Origin: Tetrastigma voinierianum
Taxonomy: Eukaryota; Streptophyta; Magnoliopsida; Vitales; Vitaceae
Assembly: GCA_016808115.1 (NCBI GenBank)
Contig: JAEQBH010004563.1
Location: forward strand, 1-64,000
Direction of reading: 5' to 3'
DNA length: 64,000 nt
Position 1 is the first letter of the stretch; each line of letters starts with the position of its first letter. This document shows positions 1 through 12,470 of this stretch, in pieces. The notes beneath the pieces are model-generated. The model was not told the DNA's origin. It saw nothing but the letters and a program-made list of their open reading frames with translations, and ran no database searches. Both the position numbers and the translations under genes were made by a program.

Positions 1-371
1 TTTCCTAGGGTTTTGGAGCTCAAGATGGGTGTTTGGGGTGAGGTTTCATTTGGAGCATAAATCACATAACATATAGGGCTGGGTGTTTGGGGTAAACGAA
101 CGGAGACTTGGACATTGATAAAAATCTTCTTGTTTAAACTTCATGAGCCACCTTTTATCGTAAGTCGGTTTTTGGCGATTCGGCTTGGAGCTATGAACTC
201 GTATCGCGAGGCCTATGAAATGGTGCCTTAGTCAACCTAAAACTATTCATCTCGAAAAGTCAACTTGGGTCCACATACTAAATATTGGTCAAACTTGGTC
301 AAACTTTGTCAAACTTAGTCAAGCTTGGTCAAACGTGTTAAAACTTGTATTATTTGGTACGGTTCGTTACA
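1..371 (-). mobile_element. Partial LTR (start of a 3' LTR), element running off the left edge
   Basis: On the minus strand this stretch begins TGTAACGAACCGTACC directly after a purine-rich tract, the usual arrangement of polypurine tract followed by LTR start. The rest of the LTR lies outside the window. Its start does not match the LTR start seen at 10656, although both flank the same degenerate interior, so it is not the simple partner of that LTR. Confidence 0.55.
285..335. repeat. Short tandem repeat, AAACTTGGTC-like 10-base units
   Basis: About five imperfect direct copies of a ten-base unit (AAACTTGGTC, AAACTTTGTC, AAACTTAGTC, AAGCTTGGTC) lie just inside the partial LTR. Confidence 0.6.
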
Positions 372-402
372 ACCTACCCCCCTTAAAGAAAAATTTCGTC
401 CA
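372..402 (-). other. Polypurine tract next to the LTR
   Basis: On the minus strand the sequence GGACGAAATTTTTC is followed by TTTAAGGGGGGTAGGT and then the TG of the LTR. Plus-strand DNA priming normally starts at such a tract. The GGACGAAATTC lead-in also occurs before the family A 3' LTRs at 22160 and 55455. Confidence 0.6.
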
Positions 403-429
403 TGAAATTCGTACCTGTGTCATGGAAGA

Positions 430-3400
430 GATGAAGTGCAGCTCAGCATTTAGGTCCTCCTTCTGAGTCGCCTCCTCGGCCAGGTGTTCTCCACAAGAAC
501 CTTCACTAAGGATATTGTCTTGTTGCTGAAGCTCCTTCTTTCCTACCTAGAATGCATGCTGGTTGCTCCTCATAGGATAAGTCTGTCCCTCGGCTAGATC
601 TCGGTGTCTCAACACATGTGAAGATCAGGATACTTGTGTAGCATGGAGATGTGGAAAACATTATGGACTCGGAAAGCTCCTCGTGAGTCAATACATAAAC
701 CCCGGCTGGACTATCTGTAATATCAAAGGTCGATGTAGCGGGGACAGCTTCCTCGGCTTCCCCCAGCGCCCTTCGAAGAGCTTTAGAATGCTCGATCTTC
801 AGCCTCAAACTCAAGATCCTTTCTAAGCATGCATAGCTCTTTTTTGCATGCAGTGTTTGCTGACTGGCACGTATAGCATTAACCTTGTCCTGACATCGTT
901 TGCCTGATCTCGGGGCCTAGTAATTTCCTTTAAATGATCTCGTTTCCAACATAATGGAGTGACATTGTTTCCGTGCAATGCCTCATACGAGGTGACATTT
1001 CAATGCTTGTGTGATAGTTGTTGTTATATGTGAAGTCTGCCAGAGGTAGATATTCATTCCAATGTCATTTGAATTGCGATGCGCATGACCTCGACGCATC
1101 ATAGTTTTGAGGTAGTCTCTCGGATTGCCCATCGGTGCGAGGGGTGAAAGCGGTGCTCAAATTCAACTTGACACCTGGTTCCTTCATCGACCTCTTCCGA
1201 AACCTCGGAAATTGAATCGTGGATCTTTATCGAAGCAGATTGACCGTGACACCTATAGACTCACTATATGAGTTCGCAAAGAGTCCATTCCCAGTTTAAA
1301 GGAAAACTTCTCACAAATGGGTAGGAAATGCACGGACTTGGTGAGTCGATCAACTACTGCCCAGATGTCGTCATACCTCTGAGCTAGTGGGAGGAGTTTG
1401 AATCACAAAGTCCATGTGATGAGCTCCCAAATTTCCGATGCACGGGATGGGTAAGAACACGAAGTCGAAGGCTTTTGTCTCTGCCTTCACTTGTTGGCGG
1501 GTGTTTGCCGGATACATACTCGGTAGCTTCTCTTTTCATCCTGGAAAACTATAATAGCTCAACATTCATGGTCATCACGATACATCTTGAGACTCTTGGG
1601 GTGCGCTATCATAAAGCGAGTATAGGCCCCCGTGTCTCCTGCCTTTTAACTCTTGATTCTTTGGAACACAAAGTCTAGAACCAATCACCAAGGCTCCATC
1701 GTCTCACAATAGCAAAAATCCATTTATTTCCCGCTTCCTCGAGCTTTCTTTCTCATGCTCATCAAATGGGGTCTTCTAGTTTGTGCCTCGAGAATTTGAT
1801 CTACAAGTATCGGTGTGATTGGAAACTAGCAAAAGTGCTCTGAAACATGCATCCCCATTTCTGACGCAAACTCTACGTAACCCGATATCAATGGAAGTTA
1901 TTGTTGTGCATATAAACGAAGAGCTGTAGGCTTCTGCTCGAGGCATCGCCACTACATTAAGCCTTACTTGGATGGTAGTCGATAGTCTGATCATAATCCT
2001 TAAGTAATTCCATCCACCTCATTTGCCTTAAGTTTAACTCCTTACGGGTAAACAAATGTTTAAGAGCTCTTATGAGTTAATTAAATATACGGCAATTAAC
2101 TTCACAGATGCAGTAATACCTCCAAGTCTTTAATGCGAGAAAATTACCGCGGCAAGTTCGAGTCATGAGTAGGATAATTATTTCGTGTTTCTTCAATTAA
2201 TGCGGAAGCATACGCGACTCTCTTATGTTGCATCAACGTAGCCCTAAACCTTGGTATGAATCATCGCTGTAAACCTCGAACCCCTCGTTGCCCTCTGGTA
2301 ATGTCAAAACAGGGGCTGACGTCAACTTTTCCTTCAGTGTTTGGAAGCCTTCCTCACACTTGTCAGTCCACTCGAATTTAACTCCTTTCCTAGTCAAACA
2401 GCTAGAAGTGGCCTGCTATCTGAGAACCTTCTATAAGATCTACGGTGTTAATACCCGCCCAATCCTGAAACTCCAGCTATCACGTAGTTGGTTGCTCGGT
2501 TGCCAGCCACATGCAGGGATCCACATAAAGTACCATCGGCGAAACCACATGTGTCAGAGAATGAACCCAGCAGGGTGTGGAGAATGAACCACGTCATACT
2601 CTTACGTTACACGGCTAAGCTGGGGCTGTCGTCCCACAGAGTCTGGGATCCTGTCTCAGGGCGATCCGAGTCTCACATGCGGAATCCTGGCCTTTGAAAT
2701 GCGAAACTTCATTAATGAAGCGAGTCTTTTGCCTCTTCCAGTGAAGAGAGCTGGTCTCCCTCTTGAGCCGCTAAACACTCATCCTTAGTGCTCAGGCACC
2801 ATGATCTCTCTACATGGTCGGGGGCCGTCAGGCCATGGGTCCCTGTCGTGGCGAGAGTCCACAATCCTGCCTCGAATGGACAACTTGACCCGATTCTGAA
2901 TCTCTGTAGTACCCGGCCCGATCCAGAACTACGTATCTCGAGATTGACATTCGGTCTCTCTGACTTCATCGCGACCTCGGCCTTATAAGTCCACATTGAC
3001 CACCTTTGATCAGGCTACGTGTCCCAGATCTCACTTCAAGTAGCTAAAACTCGCACTTGCGAACCTTGCATACGGTGATGGTCTCCCGACCAAGCGTATC
3101 ACGATCTCGAATGATACTTATGCTCCCATACGGCGGGAGTAGATTCGGAATGTCATCCACGAAGACTATGACAAGGCCCAGTCTAGATAGGGTGGAATAC
3201 CACATGCATGAGATCCGTGAATGTTGCTGGTGCATTAAAGTCGATCAAGGGCATCACCCAGTAAACTCAAAGTGCCCATAACATGTCTTAAGCGTGTAGG
3301 GATATCAGTACCACAACCCTGTTGATGGTAACTAAAATCAAGAAGGTCTCTATCTTGGGTAGACTACGCGACTCCTCTCATTGATCAAGCAGATAGTGAT

Positions 3401-4426
3401 CCTCGGTAATGGGTACCGATTCTTGATCGTAACCACTGTTTTAGCTGTACGTACTTTCGATACACGATCGAAAGTGCGTCCTTCTTCTTTGCAACCAGGT
3501 CGGACGCCCGTGGTGAAGTGCTCGATCTAATGTTCCCTTAATCGATAACTCCCATAAAATTTGGACCCTCTGAGTTTGCCACGCCAGTGGGCCTTATCTC
3601 TTAGTCTATAGAGATGGGTGAAGTATCAGGGTGTAATTCGATAAAGTCTACAACCCTCTGTGGGGGTAATCCAGGTGGCAATGGGAAAAACATCCACACT
3701 TTTTCAAACTACTGGGGTAGATCTAAGTACAGTCTCTATAGATCCTCACAGGAATTAGGCTCATTGTGGCTTGGATAAGCATCTCAACACTGGACACATT
3801 ACAGCGCTATCGGGGCAAAATGTCATACTTCCCCTAACATACCATACGAGGCAGTCACAACGTGTAGAGGCGTAGCCCTCCTAGCTGCGATCGATGCTGA
3901 CCACCAAAACGTGTGATGATCATCATGAGGATGACGCCAGACCGACATGTCCATGATCCTCAGGTCACTTTGTGAGTAGAGTCCACAGAGATCTCCGACT
4001 CCTGACCTCGACATATCATCCACTAGTCTCGCCTGATCCTAGGAGAACTCACATACAAAGGCTCCTCTAGTGCCGAGGTCCTTGCCCATTCCCGCCCATA
4101 CTTGGGCCTCGCTCTCTGGTAGAGGCATGGCTAGTCTAATCCCCGAGTCGGTGTCGGAGGTAATCTTCGCGGCCTCTGCCTTCTACTCGATGCTGCGCCA
4201 ATGATGCATACCATTAGGATCTCCTCTGAATGTCTCGGAGGGATGATCGCCTAAACCTCTGGAGTTCTTTAGGATCTTCTTGTCTACTGTACTTCCGGCT
4301 GTGGAATGCAGATGCATTGCAATACCTACGACCTCGAGTAAAAGCCTCCCCGATCAAAACCTGCGGTGGTGCCCCCGGCCCGGTACCACAGTGGACGCCC
4401 TCTGCGTCCTCGTCCTCACTAGCCAT
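430..4426 (-). pseudogene. Degenerate Ty3/gypsy gag-pol
   Basis: A decayed polyprotein read right to left. Gag opens with an ATG at 4426 and residues MASEDEDAEG, matching the gag starts at 20059 and 51910. A protease-like piece (LRIMDM) lies near 3950. Reverse transcriptase spans about 3560-3040, with the VFVDD catalytic box near 3160. An RNase H end (KDYDQTIDYHP) lies near 1950-2060, an integrase core piece (DDIWAVVDRLTKS) near 1350-1390, and the integrase C-terminal or chromodomain-like piece (DLSYEEQP) near 530-570. At about 4.0 kb it is shorter than a usual gag-pol. Frameshifts and stops interrupt every domain, so no intact protein is possible. The lineage is inferred from the C-terminal motif. 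Confidence 0.75.
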
Positions 4427-5532
4427 CTACATAATCAACATGGCGGAGTCCCGATATATATCTGATATCTCAGAGGCATAAACAAGCCCAGGGACACTAA
4501 TCACATAAATCAGTGTATACATTTGTCATACATTCTGATTAATCACAGGCAATCAGTACAATATTTAAAATATTGTTTTCAACAAAAGGAGATTTTTATT
4601 TTTGAAAATTTCATTTTAAGCCACCCCCTTTCAGCTTTGTCAGTGATTGTTGAGTTGTTCATTATTATATTTTTTTAATGTTTTGTGATGAGCAGTGTTC
4701 ATGGGCGGGTTCATAGGCATTATCAAGAAAACCATAACTTCGAGCGATGCGAATCAGCCGAATTAGCTGGTGAGTGCACGAGTGCTGGCTGGTAGCCCCG
4801 CAGCAACTACCTTCGAGTACGCGCCCGCTCTGCGTCGCGCTTATGCACCGCGTGCCCACGAGCGCCCCGTGTGCGCCCGGCGTGCGGCGCCTGCTTCTTT
4901 TCTGCCGTAGCCTTAGCTCGTCGGCACCGGCAAGCGCCCGGCGCCCAGCGCTACGCGGCTCGCCCGACTGCGTAGGTGCGCTGTATTACCCGACCTCCTG
5001 CTCAAATGGGCGTAGCCCATTCCCGAGGTTCTACATTTTTTCGTTTTTCACTCTTTTTTTTTTTCATTTCTTACATTCACGGAAAACATAAAAATATACA
5101 CTGTTTTTTTCGAGAATACTAAATAAATTATGAAAATTTATTTTCTTGGTCACCTTCAGTTTTCAGTGTTGGAACATGAAAATAATTTTCATCATCATTT
5201 TTTTTTCATTTCTTTTCTTTGTTTTGGTTTGCCTGTATAAAATTCCAAAACTTTATTCTTGTCTATCTTTATCAACTTGAAAACATATCGATCATATAAT
5301 TTCAATCACATAACACCTAACAATTCATGTTATACCTGACTAAACATCTGAAGCACACTAAAATCCAATCACGCACAGGCACAACCCATGCATCAGTGTC
5401 TAGTTTTAATCCGTGAGATTTTCCTAGGTAATCTCATACCTCAGCTAGCATGAACCTTTGAGTAATTGTGTGTTACCTCAAAGACTATGGCTCAAGCCCA
5501 GACCACCTGAAGCCTTAGGTAGCCGGTATACC
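4427..5532 (-). other. Retrotransposon leader between PBS and gag
   Basis: No gene is seen. Between the tRNA-primer site and the gag ATG lies a noncoding leader resembling those of A2 and A4. It has A/T-rich runs (4560-4680, 5030-5250) and a block near 5395-5455 matching the leader at 34900-34960 on the other strand. A GC-rich block at about 4770-5000 stands out in this AT-rich window. Confidence 0.5.
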
Positions 5533-5546
5533 TAAGCTGATGCAAA
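5533..5546 (-). other. Primer binding site (degenerate)
   Basis: The minus strand reads TTTGCATCAGCTTAGG immediately inside an LTR end CTCGGGCGTCACA. This is a decayed form of TTGGTATCAGAGCTTAGG found at the A2 site (18458). Confidence 0.5.
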
Positions 5547-6624
5547 TGTGACGCCCGAGCCGGTCAGTTGATATCTGTCGACCATGGAATCTTCGTGAAT
5601 GTCGGGCGAGCCCAGGCAATTTTCCAGCTCGGGCGGAAGTCTCCTTTGTACGGAGAGCTATGCCAATATGCAATACACACTGTCTGTCCCCAAGCATCAC
5701 GCCTCGAATCCAGTTCGGCAGATTGGCGGATCGAGCCCAGGAGATTCGGGTCTGAGACTCGAGGCCCAGGACTCTTTACGATTTTATTATTTTTTTAAAG
5801 ACAGCGGTACGTGGGTATGGCCCACATCCTATAACGAGAATCAAATATTATATACATATAAGCGAGTCCCATTTAAAAATACAAAACTTTACTTTTACAT
5901 TTTCTGAAATCAGTGCGGAACCTACATGTAGTAGACATACAGTGTGTTGGCCCATTTGTATGCGGATGTTTGTTGATGTCTTCTCTGTACCTACGAATTT
6001 AAAACCAGTACTAACTACGCTTAGTGGGAAGCATATCTTATAACCTATCTTTGGTACATGCATTAAGGCCAAGATCCATGATCAACTTATAACGAAACGG
6101 ATATCAAATCATCATGAATTTATATAAATCCAAATGTATCTTGGTCGGATCATATTGAGCAAACTTAGACATATACAATGGCAAGGCATCAATTCATCCC
6201 TCTTTACATAACTCATGATTTTCTTGTGGTTTTAACACTAATACTTATATCTCCTTAGGATCTATATTTATACTTATTCAGATTATATAAGCGTGCTGGT
6301 AGTATGCACATGCCAGATAGGAAGTACTTATCATGTATAATACTCCTGTCTATCTTATACGGTTCAGATCTCGAAGTAGGAGTTACATAACTTATGCTTA
6401 TACGAGACTTATTCTTATCAGGACTTATGTTCATTCGGGACTCCGTAGGAATTCTGAACTTAAACCAGTATCTGAGGTATACACGTAATGGTATTTATAT
6501 CTATCTCCTATCTCCTTAGGAGTTCTGAGAACTTATACTTATCTAGGTTTACACTTGTTCGAGGTACAGCCGGTATCACGGAAGGGTGCAGACATTATGC
6601 ACGTTTCGATATAAGTTTGCGAAC

Positions 6625-8640
6625 CGTCTTATACGGGAGTACGTAAGTACTACTTGATCAAATGCGTTACGATGCAGCGTGTTTGGTATCATATCCCCAA
6701 CAGAACTAGGTTAACGTATACCTATGCTTATGCGGGAGTACGTAGGTACTACGGAGTTTATCCTTGTCTTCACGGATCTTCTACTTGGCCTACGAGAGTT
6801 TATTACAGTATTTCGGATCTTATCACGGTATTGCAGACATATCTGGTGTTCGGATTTTACGCGAATACTTGAACTTATACATGCATTTCAGATTTTATAC
6901 ATGTATTGCAGAGTATATACTTGTCTTACCAGGAACTTATCTTGGTCTTCACGGAACTTATCTTGGTATTTGGATATCGTATTCTGAGAACTTATACATG
7001 TATTCGGATCTTAGTGTATATTCTGGAACTTATATTTATCTTCTGAACTTATAGTTGTGTGCGGGACTTATTCTTGTCTTACGGATCTCATACTTGTGTT
7101 CTGAGACTGATTCTTGTATTTCGGATCTTATTCTTTACGAAGGTAGTAGGTACGATAAGTCGAACGGTCGGGATCATAGCACGTCTGGTCGGATCGGACT
7201 TATCACGGATGAGATCACGGATATTAGTCTTTCGTAGGTACAGATCACAGATTCATTATACGGAAGTACCCGTAGGTACGATTGGATTTATACTTATTTT
7301 AAAGAACTTATACTTATTTTATTGATACGAGAGTACCCTTAGGTACTACTGGACTTATGCGGGTGTTAGATGCGGAAGGTACTCGTAGGTCTTCTTGGAT
7401 ATACTTATTCAGATCTCGTAGGGTTACGGAGTTCTTAGTATACAAAGTGGTCACTCTGGAGATCTTACGTGTACAAAAGTACCGCGGGTACTCTGAGCAA
7501 ATACGAGGTACCGAAGTAGGTACTACAAAACATATACGGATGTGCCAGTAAGGTACATTCAAAACATATACGAGAGGTACTCGTGAGTCTGATAAATTCG
7601 AACTAATCATAATCATTATCCACATACGAGTTTAGATCAGGACGTGTACGGTCTATATCGAATTATGGACATTGGTCGGAGCGGTGCGAGGATCGAATGC
7701 ATATACTTATTTTACGGATCTGAGGTACTCGTAGGTGCTACGAACTTGTACTTATTTCTTGTCTGAGAGTACGTGGAGTGCTAGACAATCAAATCTGGTA
7801 CGTGGTGCTACGAGACAATCGGATCTGAGGACGAGGGCTTATAGATCAAGGGTACGTAGGTACTATTGAACTAGATCGAAGACGGGATATATTCGGATAC
7901 AGGAACTACAGAGATGCGGAATTACCCATAAGTACTAAGGACATTCGAAGTCTGAGGGACTTATCGGATCTGGGACTTATCATATATAGGGTGTCGGAAT
8001 CACGAGTGCAGTAGGTACTACGGAACTTAATCGAAATACGGGAGTACGTAGGTACTCACGAGGCTTATCGAGATCATCGGATACGAGGTACTTTAGGCCT
8101 TTACGGGCTTGATGAAATGCGAAGTACCTATAGGTACTCTGAGGAGACTTATCCCGAATCTGGGGAGTACCGTAGGTACTACGGAACTTAAGCGAGAACG
8201 GGACTTAATCGAGAGGCGAAACTTATTCGAATCTGAGTACCCATAGGTACTATGGACCTAAATCAGAGACATGACAGAACTTAATCAAATACAGGAGTAC
8301 CCGTAGGTACTACAGAACATTTTCGGATACGAGGGTTAATCGAGAAGCGGGCTTGTTGGGATCTTTGAATTTTGTATTAGGTACTACATAACTATCTGAC
8401 GGGAGTACCCATAGGTACTACGGGACTTGATCGGATGTGCAAGACCAGGGACAATTAAATACGGGAGTACGTAGGTACTACGAGGAACATTTTCGGATAC
8501 GGGGGTACCGTAGGTCTTCACGGACTTGTCGGTCTGCGGGGTACCCGTAGTGCTTCACGGAACTATTGAAATGCGAGAGTACGTGGAGTACTACGGGGAA
8601 CTTATCGAGCGAGTACGGTAGATGCTGCGGAGCAGTCTGA
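6625..8640. repeat. Degenerate array of the AGTACCCGTAGGTACT palindrome
   Basis: At least 25 copies of a short inverted motif, AGTACC(C)GTAGGTACT with variants, lie 35-90 bases apart. Clear copies are near 6737, 7264, 7331, 8122, 8165, 8233, 8295, 8402, 8464 and 8577. Each is usually followed by ACGGAACTTAATCG or ACGGGACTTATCG. The centre folds back on itself (AGTACC/GGTACT), so each unit is a potential hairpin or dimeric binding site. Short open frames here are shadows of the repeat. Confidence 0.75.
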
Positions 8641-8754
8641 GAGTACATTTAGATCTTTATACTTATTCTTTATTCGAGAGTCTTATCATGTCTATCGACT
8701 ACCTAGACGATCATAAGAAATGAGTGGGCATGATCTGATAAGTGCAGAAAGGTC

Positions 8755-9005
8755 TGATACAAACGAAGTCTTAGTAGCGCAGCGAGTCTTGGGCTTATTT
8801 GTCGTGTGCTTGCTCACGCAGCAGTCTGTAGCCAACGGGAGTCTTGGATTTTGATCAAAGCGTCTTTGCTCACTTGTAGCCGGAGTCTTGTAGCACCAGC
8901 GAAGTCTTAGGAGCACCCAGTCCAGCGTGGTAACCACGCGGCGGGAATCTTAGTAGCACCCAGCGAGTCTTAGAAGCTGGGAGTGCTAAAGCACCAGCGG
9001 GCGAT
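8755..9005. repeat. Direct repeats with core GCGAGTCTTAGTAGCACC
   Basis: Six or more copies of a unit around GCGAGTCTTAG plus AGCACCCA follow one another at irregular 20-50 base spacing, between the palindrome array and the E-like part of the LTR. Confidence 0.55.
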
Positions 9006-9674
9006 CCACTCATTGTTCTTTTGGTCCTGGTAGTCATATTGTCATATGTATTTAGAACTTATAGCCCTATCTTAATCACGTTATGTGTTCATGATGCTTT
9101 TCATGTTCATTTTCGGGGTTCATACCTATTCCATATGGAATTTCAGATACTTATACAATATGATGCTATCCACATCCTTCATGTATTCTTGGTCTCGATG
9201 AATCTACTTTTCTTAGAAATTGGAATCACTCAATCGGATCATCTAAACTGAGTTATGGCATTTCATGCCAACTAGTCAATTCTGGGTTTCACCCAGGGAC
9301 AGTTTAAATGTTCCTTTTCAGTGCCTTGTCTCGATGTTTGACACTAGATCTTTGTGCTCCTTCAAGGATTAAGGTACTAAGGGTTTATTCAACTGGAATC
9401 ACCCTAATTCGAACAGGAACTCGAGTTCACGTCAAAACATCCCGGACTTCTCTATGTTTAAGACTGATGCAGGAATTGGCTTGCACATAGACTCACTTTG
9501 AGTGGATTTTTTGACCACTTAGAGTCAGAATTTGATGATACCTTCTCTTTAAGTTTGGTTCTCCTTGAAGTCTATTTTACGCCAGCCACTTGATCCCCTC
9601 CGTCGGATAAAATGAGGAAGTTATGGCAAATACGAAATTTGGTCAGAAGCTAGGAAGCGAACGAGGTTGTGCAG

Positions 9675-9765
9675 GTCTGAGCTCAAGTTGTCTCGGTACA
9701 ACAACAAAATGACGAGAACACAAGTTGTACGGTACAAGTTCAAATTGTACGGTCTGAGTCTCGAA
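9675..9765. repeat. Cluster of TTGTAC/GTACAA inverted motifs
   Basis: Several half-sites of TTGTACNGTACAA lie within 90 bases (CGGTACAACAAC, AAGTTGTACGGTACAAG, AAATTGTACGG). The same cluster recurs at the equivalent place in LTR E (39590-39670). Confidence 0.5.
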
Positions 9766-10656
9766 AAGTGCCCGGAATGTGTGTTTTCTCACCTTTTCCA
9801 TACTTTTGATACTCGAATCAATTACACACTTCAAACACACATCAAAACCATTTCCAATTCACCTTGGAATCACTTTTCTATTCAATTTCTCTTCATTTCT
9901 TATCTTCTTTCAAAACCTTTCCATGAATTTCTCCCGAATCATTCCAGCATGGGTTATGACCCATCCTCGACTAACCATGATGATTAGTTAGGGTTTATTC
10001 TAAGCCACTAACTCGATTGCTTTCAAATTAACCATGAATCCAACCCCGAAAGGGAGGATTCCAAACTTATCTTGTTCCATATGGGGTTTTACCAACCCTA
10101 AATTCAAGAAATCTAAGGATAGAATGCAATTCTATCAAAACCACACAGATTTGGAGATAAACTCTTAATCATACAAAGCCTTAAAGTTCCATAGATCCAT
10201 TCAATTCACGATCTAGGTTAGTTTCCATAAAAAAAAAACTAAAGTTCCATACCTTGCTTGCTTGATCACCTTCCTCCTCTTAACTTCTCTTCTTAACTGC
10301 TTCTTTCTTCTCTACGGTTTTCCCAATTTGAGACCAAATTTGGTCTTTAAAATCCTATTTTCTAAGGCCTTGTTTGGCCATCAAAACCCATTTTGGGTTA
10401 GTTTCCTCTAATTGCATTTAGCCCCACTCTTGGCCATTTGTATTTCAATTTCCTTTTATTCTATTTTGGCCTCTCATAGTCTCATCAATTCATATCTTTT
10501 GGCCCCCTTTTTGACAATTTACAATATTGCCCTTAAGTCTTGTACAAATTCCGAGTATCTAAATTTCCTTGTTTCGCATTTAACTCATGAAACATTCAAA
10601 TTAGGCTTACAAAATACCCTAAACATGTCGAAAACGACTAGGGTATATTTCGGTGT

Positions 10657-12470
10657 TACCTGAAGCAGTCCAAATATATCATCACTGAGTAAAGCGCCAC
10701 TTGGGCATCGCAGTACTCATACTTGATATGCATAAAACATACCAACTATGTCTAATAGTTCACAAGAGTTAATAATTTACTCTTACTCTGACACATATAT
10801 CAAAATTAGAAATTCTAATACATGTATAAAATCATCAAAGCCCTGACTTCGGCTTTCTTCACAGCCTCAGTCTCTAAGACGAGGCGAGCCCTCGCACGCT
10901 CCTATACTTGTAAATAATATCTCGACAGGTGAGCTAATGCTCGGTAGTGGAATCGCCTTAAGTAGAGCTGTTACTCTACCTAAGAAGCGTGCAATGTTCG
11001 AAAATAAACACACATTCAAGCAAATGCATGATCTGCTTGAATGTCAACTCATCCTCCGTGCAGGGTCTGCAGGCTCCCTCACACTGCCTAAGCCTCATTA
11101 TGAAATTTTTTTCTGTTTATTTGTTTGTGGAATGACCCTCCCTATGTATATCAATTGGGCCTTCTCAGAGCGATTGATATTATTTGTGGACTACCCTCAG
11201 ATGTATATCGATTGGGCCCTATCTGTGATTGATATTTTTAGTATGGACTATCCATAGATAATTAACATTTTTTAGACAACCCTCAGAACCATTTTCTCTA
11301 GACTCATCATTGCACTCCTCATGTTCTAGGGTGTTCCAGTGCATATGGAATGCATGTATGCCAGTTCCAATATAGTCTAATTCACATGTAAATATATAAA
11401 CATGCATATATTTACAAAAAATTCAATTCCCACAATCATGTCATGTAAATTCTCATTTCATACATCAAAATTAACTCACTTGGGCTAATGATCAAACACT
11501 AGCAATTTAACTTGAATCACTCGTCCAGGCACATTTTCTCTGAAAATATATTTCGTGTCATATTCTATGAGCGATGAAGCAGGGTTCTGGTTCCATCGCT
11601 CGTCAATTCCTTCGGTTCACTTTGTGAACGCGCTCACGGCCATTCGGCCTCGTAAGCTTGATACATGATTTAATAAGAAATATTTCCAAAATTTAACAAC
11701 CCGATCAGCGAAATTATGCGATCCGCTGCTCAGTAGGTGTTCAAAGTCATATCAATTCGGTCCCAGCGGGTTGTTTTATGAATCCTTTCAACCTCGCGGC
11801 ACCATTGGTATAAACATTCACAAAATACTTAAGAAGGAATAAAGCCCAAGTAGGGAGAAACCCCTACCTCCTTGAGTTTGTCAAAATACTCAAATCCGAT
11901 GTCCACAGCGTGGCCGCTGTAGGCATTCCTTCTTACAGGAAACCGACGGTCGGATTAGTAGCTTGTAGAAGTCGAGACTCTCTCTCTAAAACCACCATTT
12001 TCGAACTCACTGTCACTCCTGCTGCAATTCACGTTTTTTGCATATTTCTATTGAAGAAGACATGTCCTGTACATATTTTGGCATTATTCTCATTTAATAC
12101 AAATTCTAAAATGACCATTATGTCCCTCTTTTCCCAGTTTTGACATTCGGCTCTATCTCGGCCGTCCATTTACATCATTTCTCTACTCATACTACTCATG
12201 GCACTTGAGTACGTGTTATATGTGACTTTCGTAACATCGAAAATCGTTTCACGCGGCACCGAAGCGCGATGCCTCGAAAAGCGTGCGGCTCATTTGTCTC
12301 GGGTCGGCGAAATTCGACGTGCTAGCGTAGATTTCACGGACAATTCGACGGTGAATCACTTTGATGTCGAGATCCCAGAAGGGAGTAAATTCGATTTTAA
12401 CGAAATAACAATTTGTTTATGCTTGAAATTTCGATTTTGCCCTTTTCGAATTGAATTTCTCGGGTCTTCT
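10657..12470 (-). mobile_element. Family A LTR copy A7, missing its 3' end in this window
   Basis: Reading the minus strand from 12467: AAGACCCGAGAAATTC, then the family A order of blocks (GATGTGACAAAAG-like box, TTCACTTTGTGAAC hairpin, ATATATGTGT...AAGAGTTAATAATT near 10770-10830), and then the block before GAGTAAAGCG. It stops at 10657 where element C begins, and starts inside the LTR of element B at 12470. About 1.8 kb of the expected 2.0 kb is present. The remaining ~0.2 kb should lie beyond element C, left of the window. Confidence 0.75.

Larger units (their letters stand above)
5547..10656 (-). mobile_element. Long LTR-like region, element C (5' LTR)
   Basis: The inner end (5547-5870) resembles the 3' end of a family A LTR, including a GTACAAAGGAGACTTCC-like block. 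The outer end on the minus strand starts near GTAACACCGAAATATACCC at 10656. The outer 1.4 kb (9250-10656) aligns by eye with solo LTR E (39200-40440). About 5.1 kb is long for an LTR; much of the excess is the repeat arrays at 6625-9005. It interrupts LTR A7. It could instead be a composite of two LTRs. Confidence 0.5.

Noticed and set aside
4774..5091. Plus-strand open frame in the GC-rich block as a gene
   Set aside because: It ends in the T-rich leader and has no domain; the block sits in a retrotransposon leader.
6625..8640. Open frames such as 7059-7325 and 7314-7625 as genes
   Set aside because: They follow the repeat periodicity, exist on both strands and have no start, splice or domain signal.
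10640..12470. A7 as the left half of A8, flanking element B
   Set aside because: A7 is in the opposite orientation to A8 and contains regions that would overlap it; it is a separate copy.
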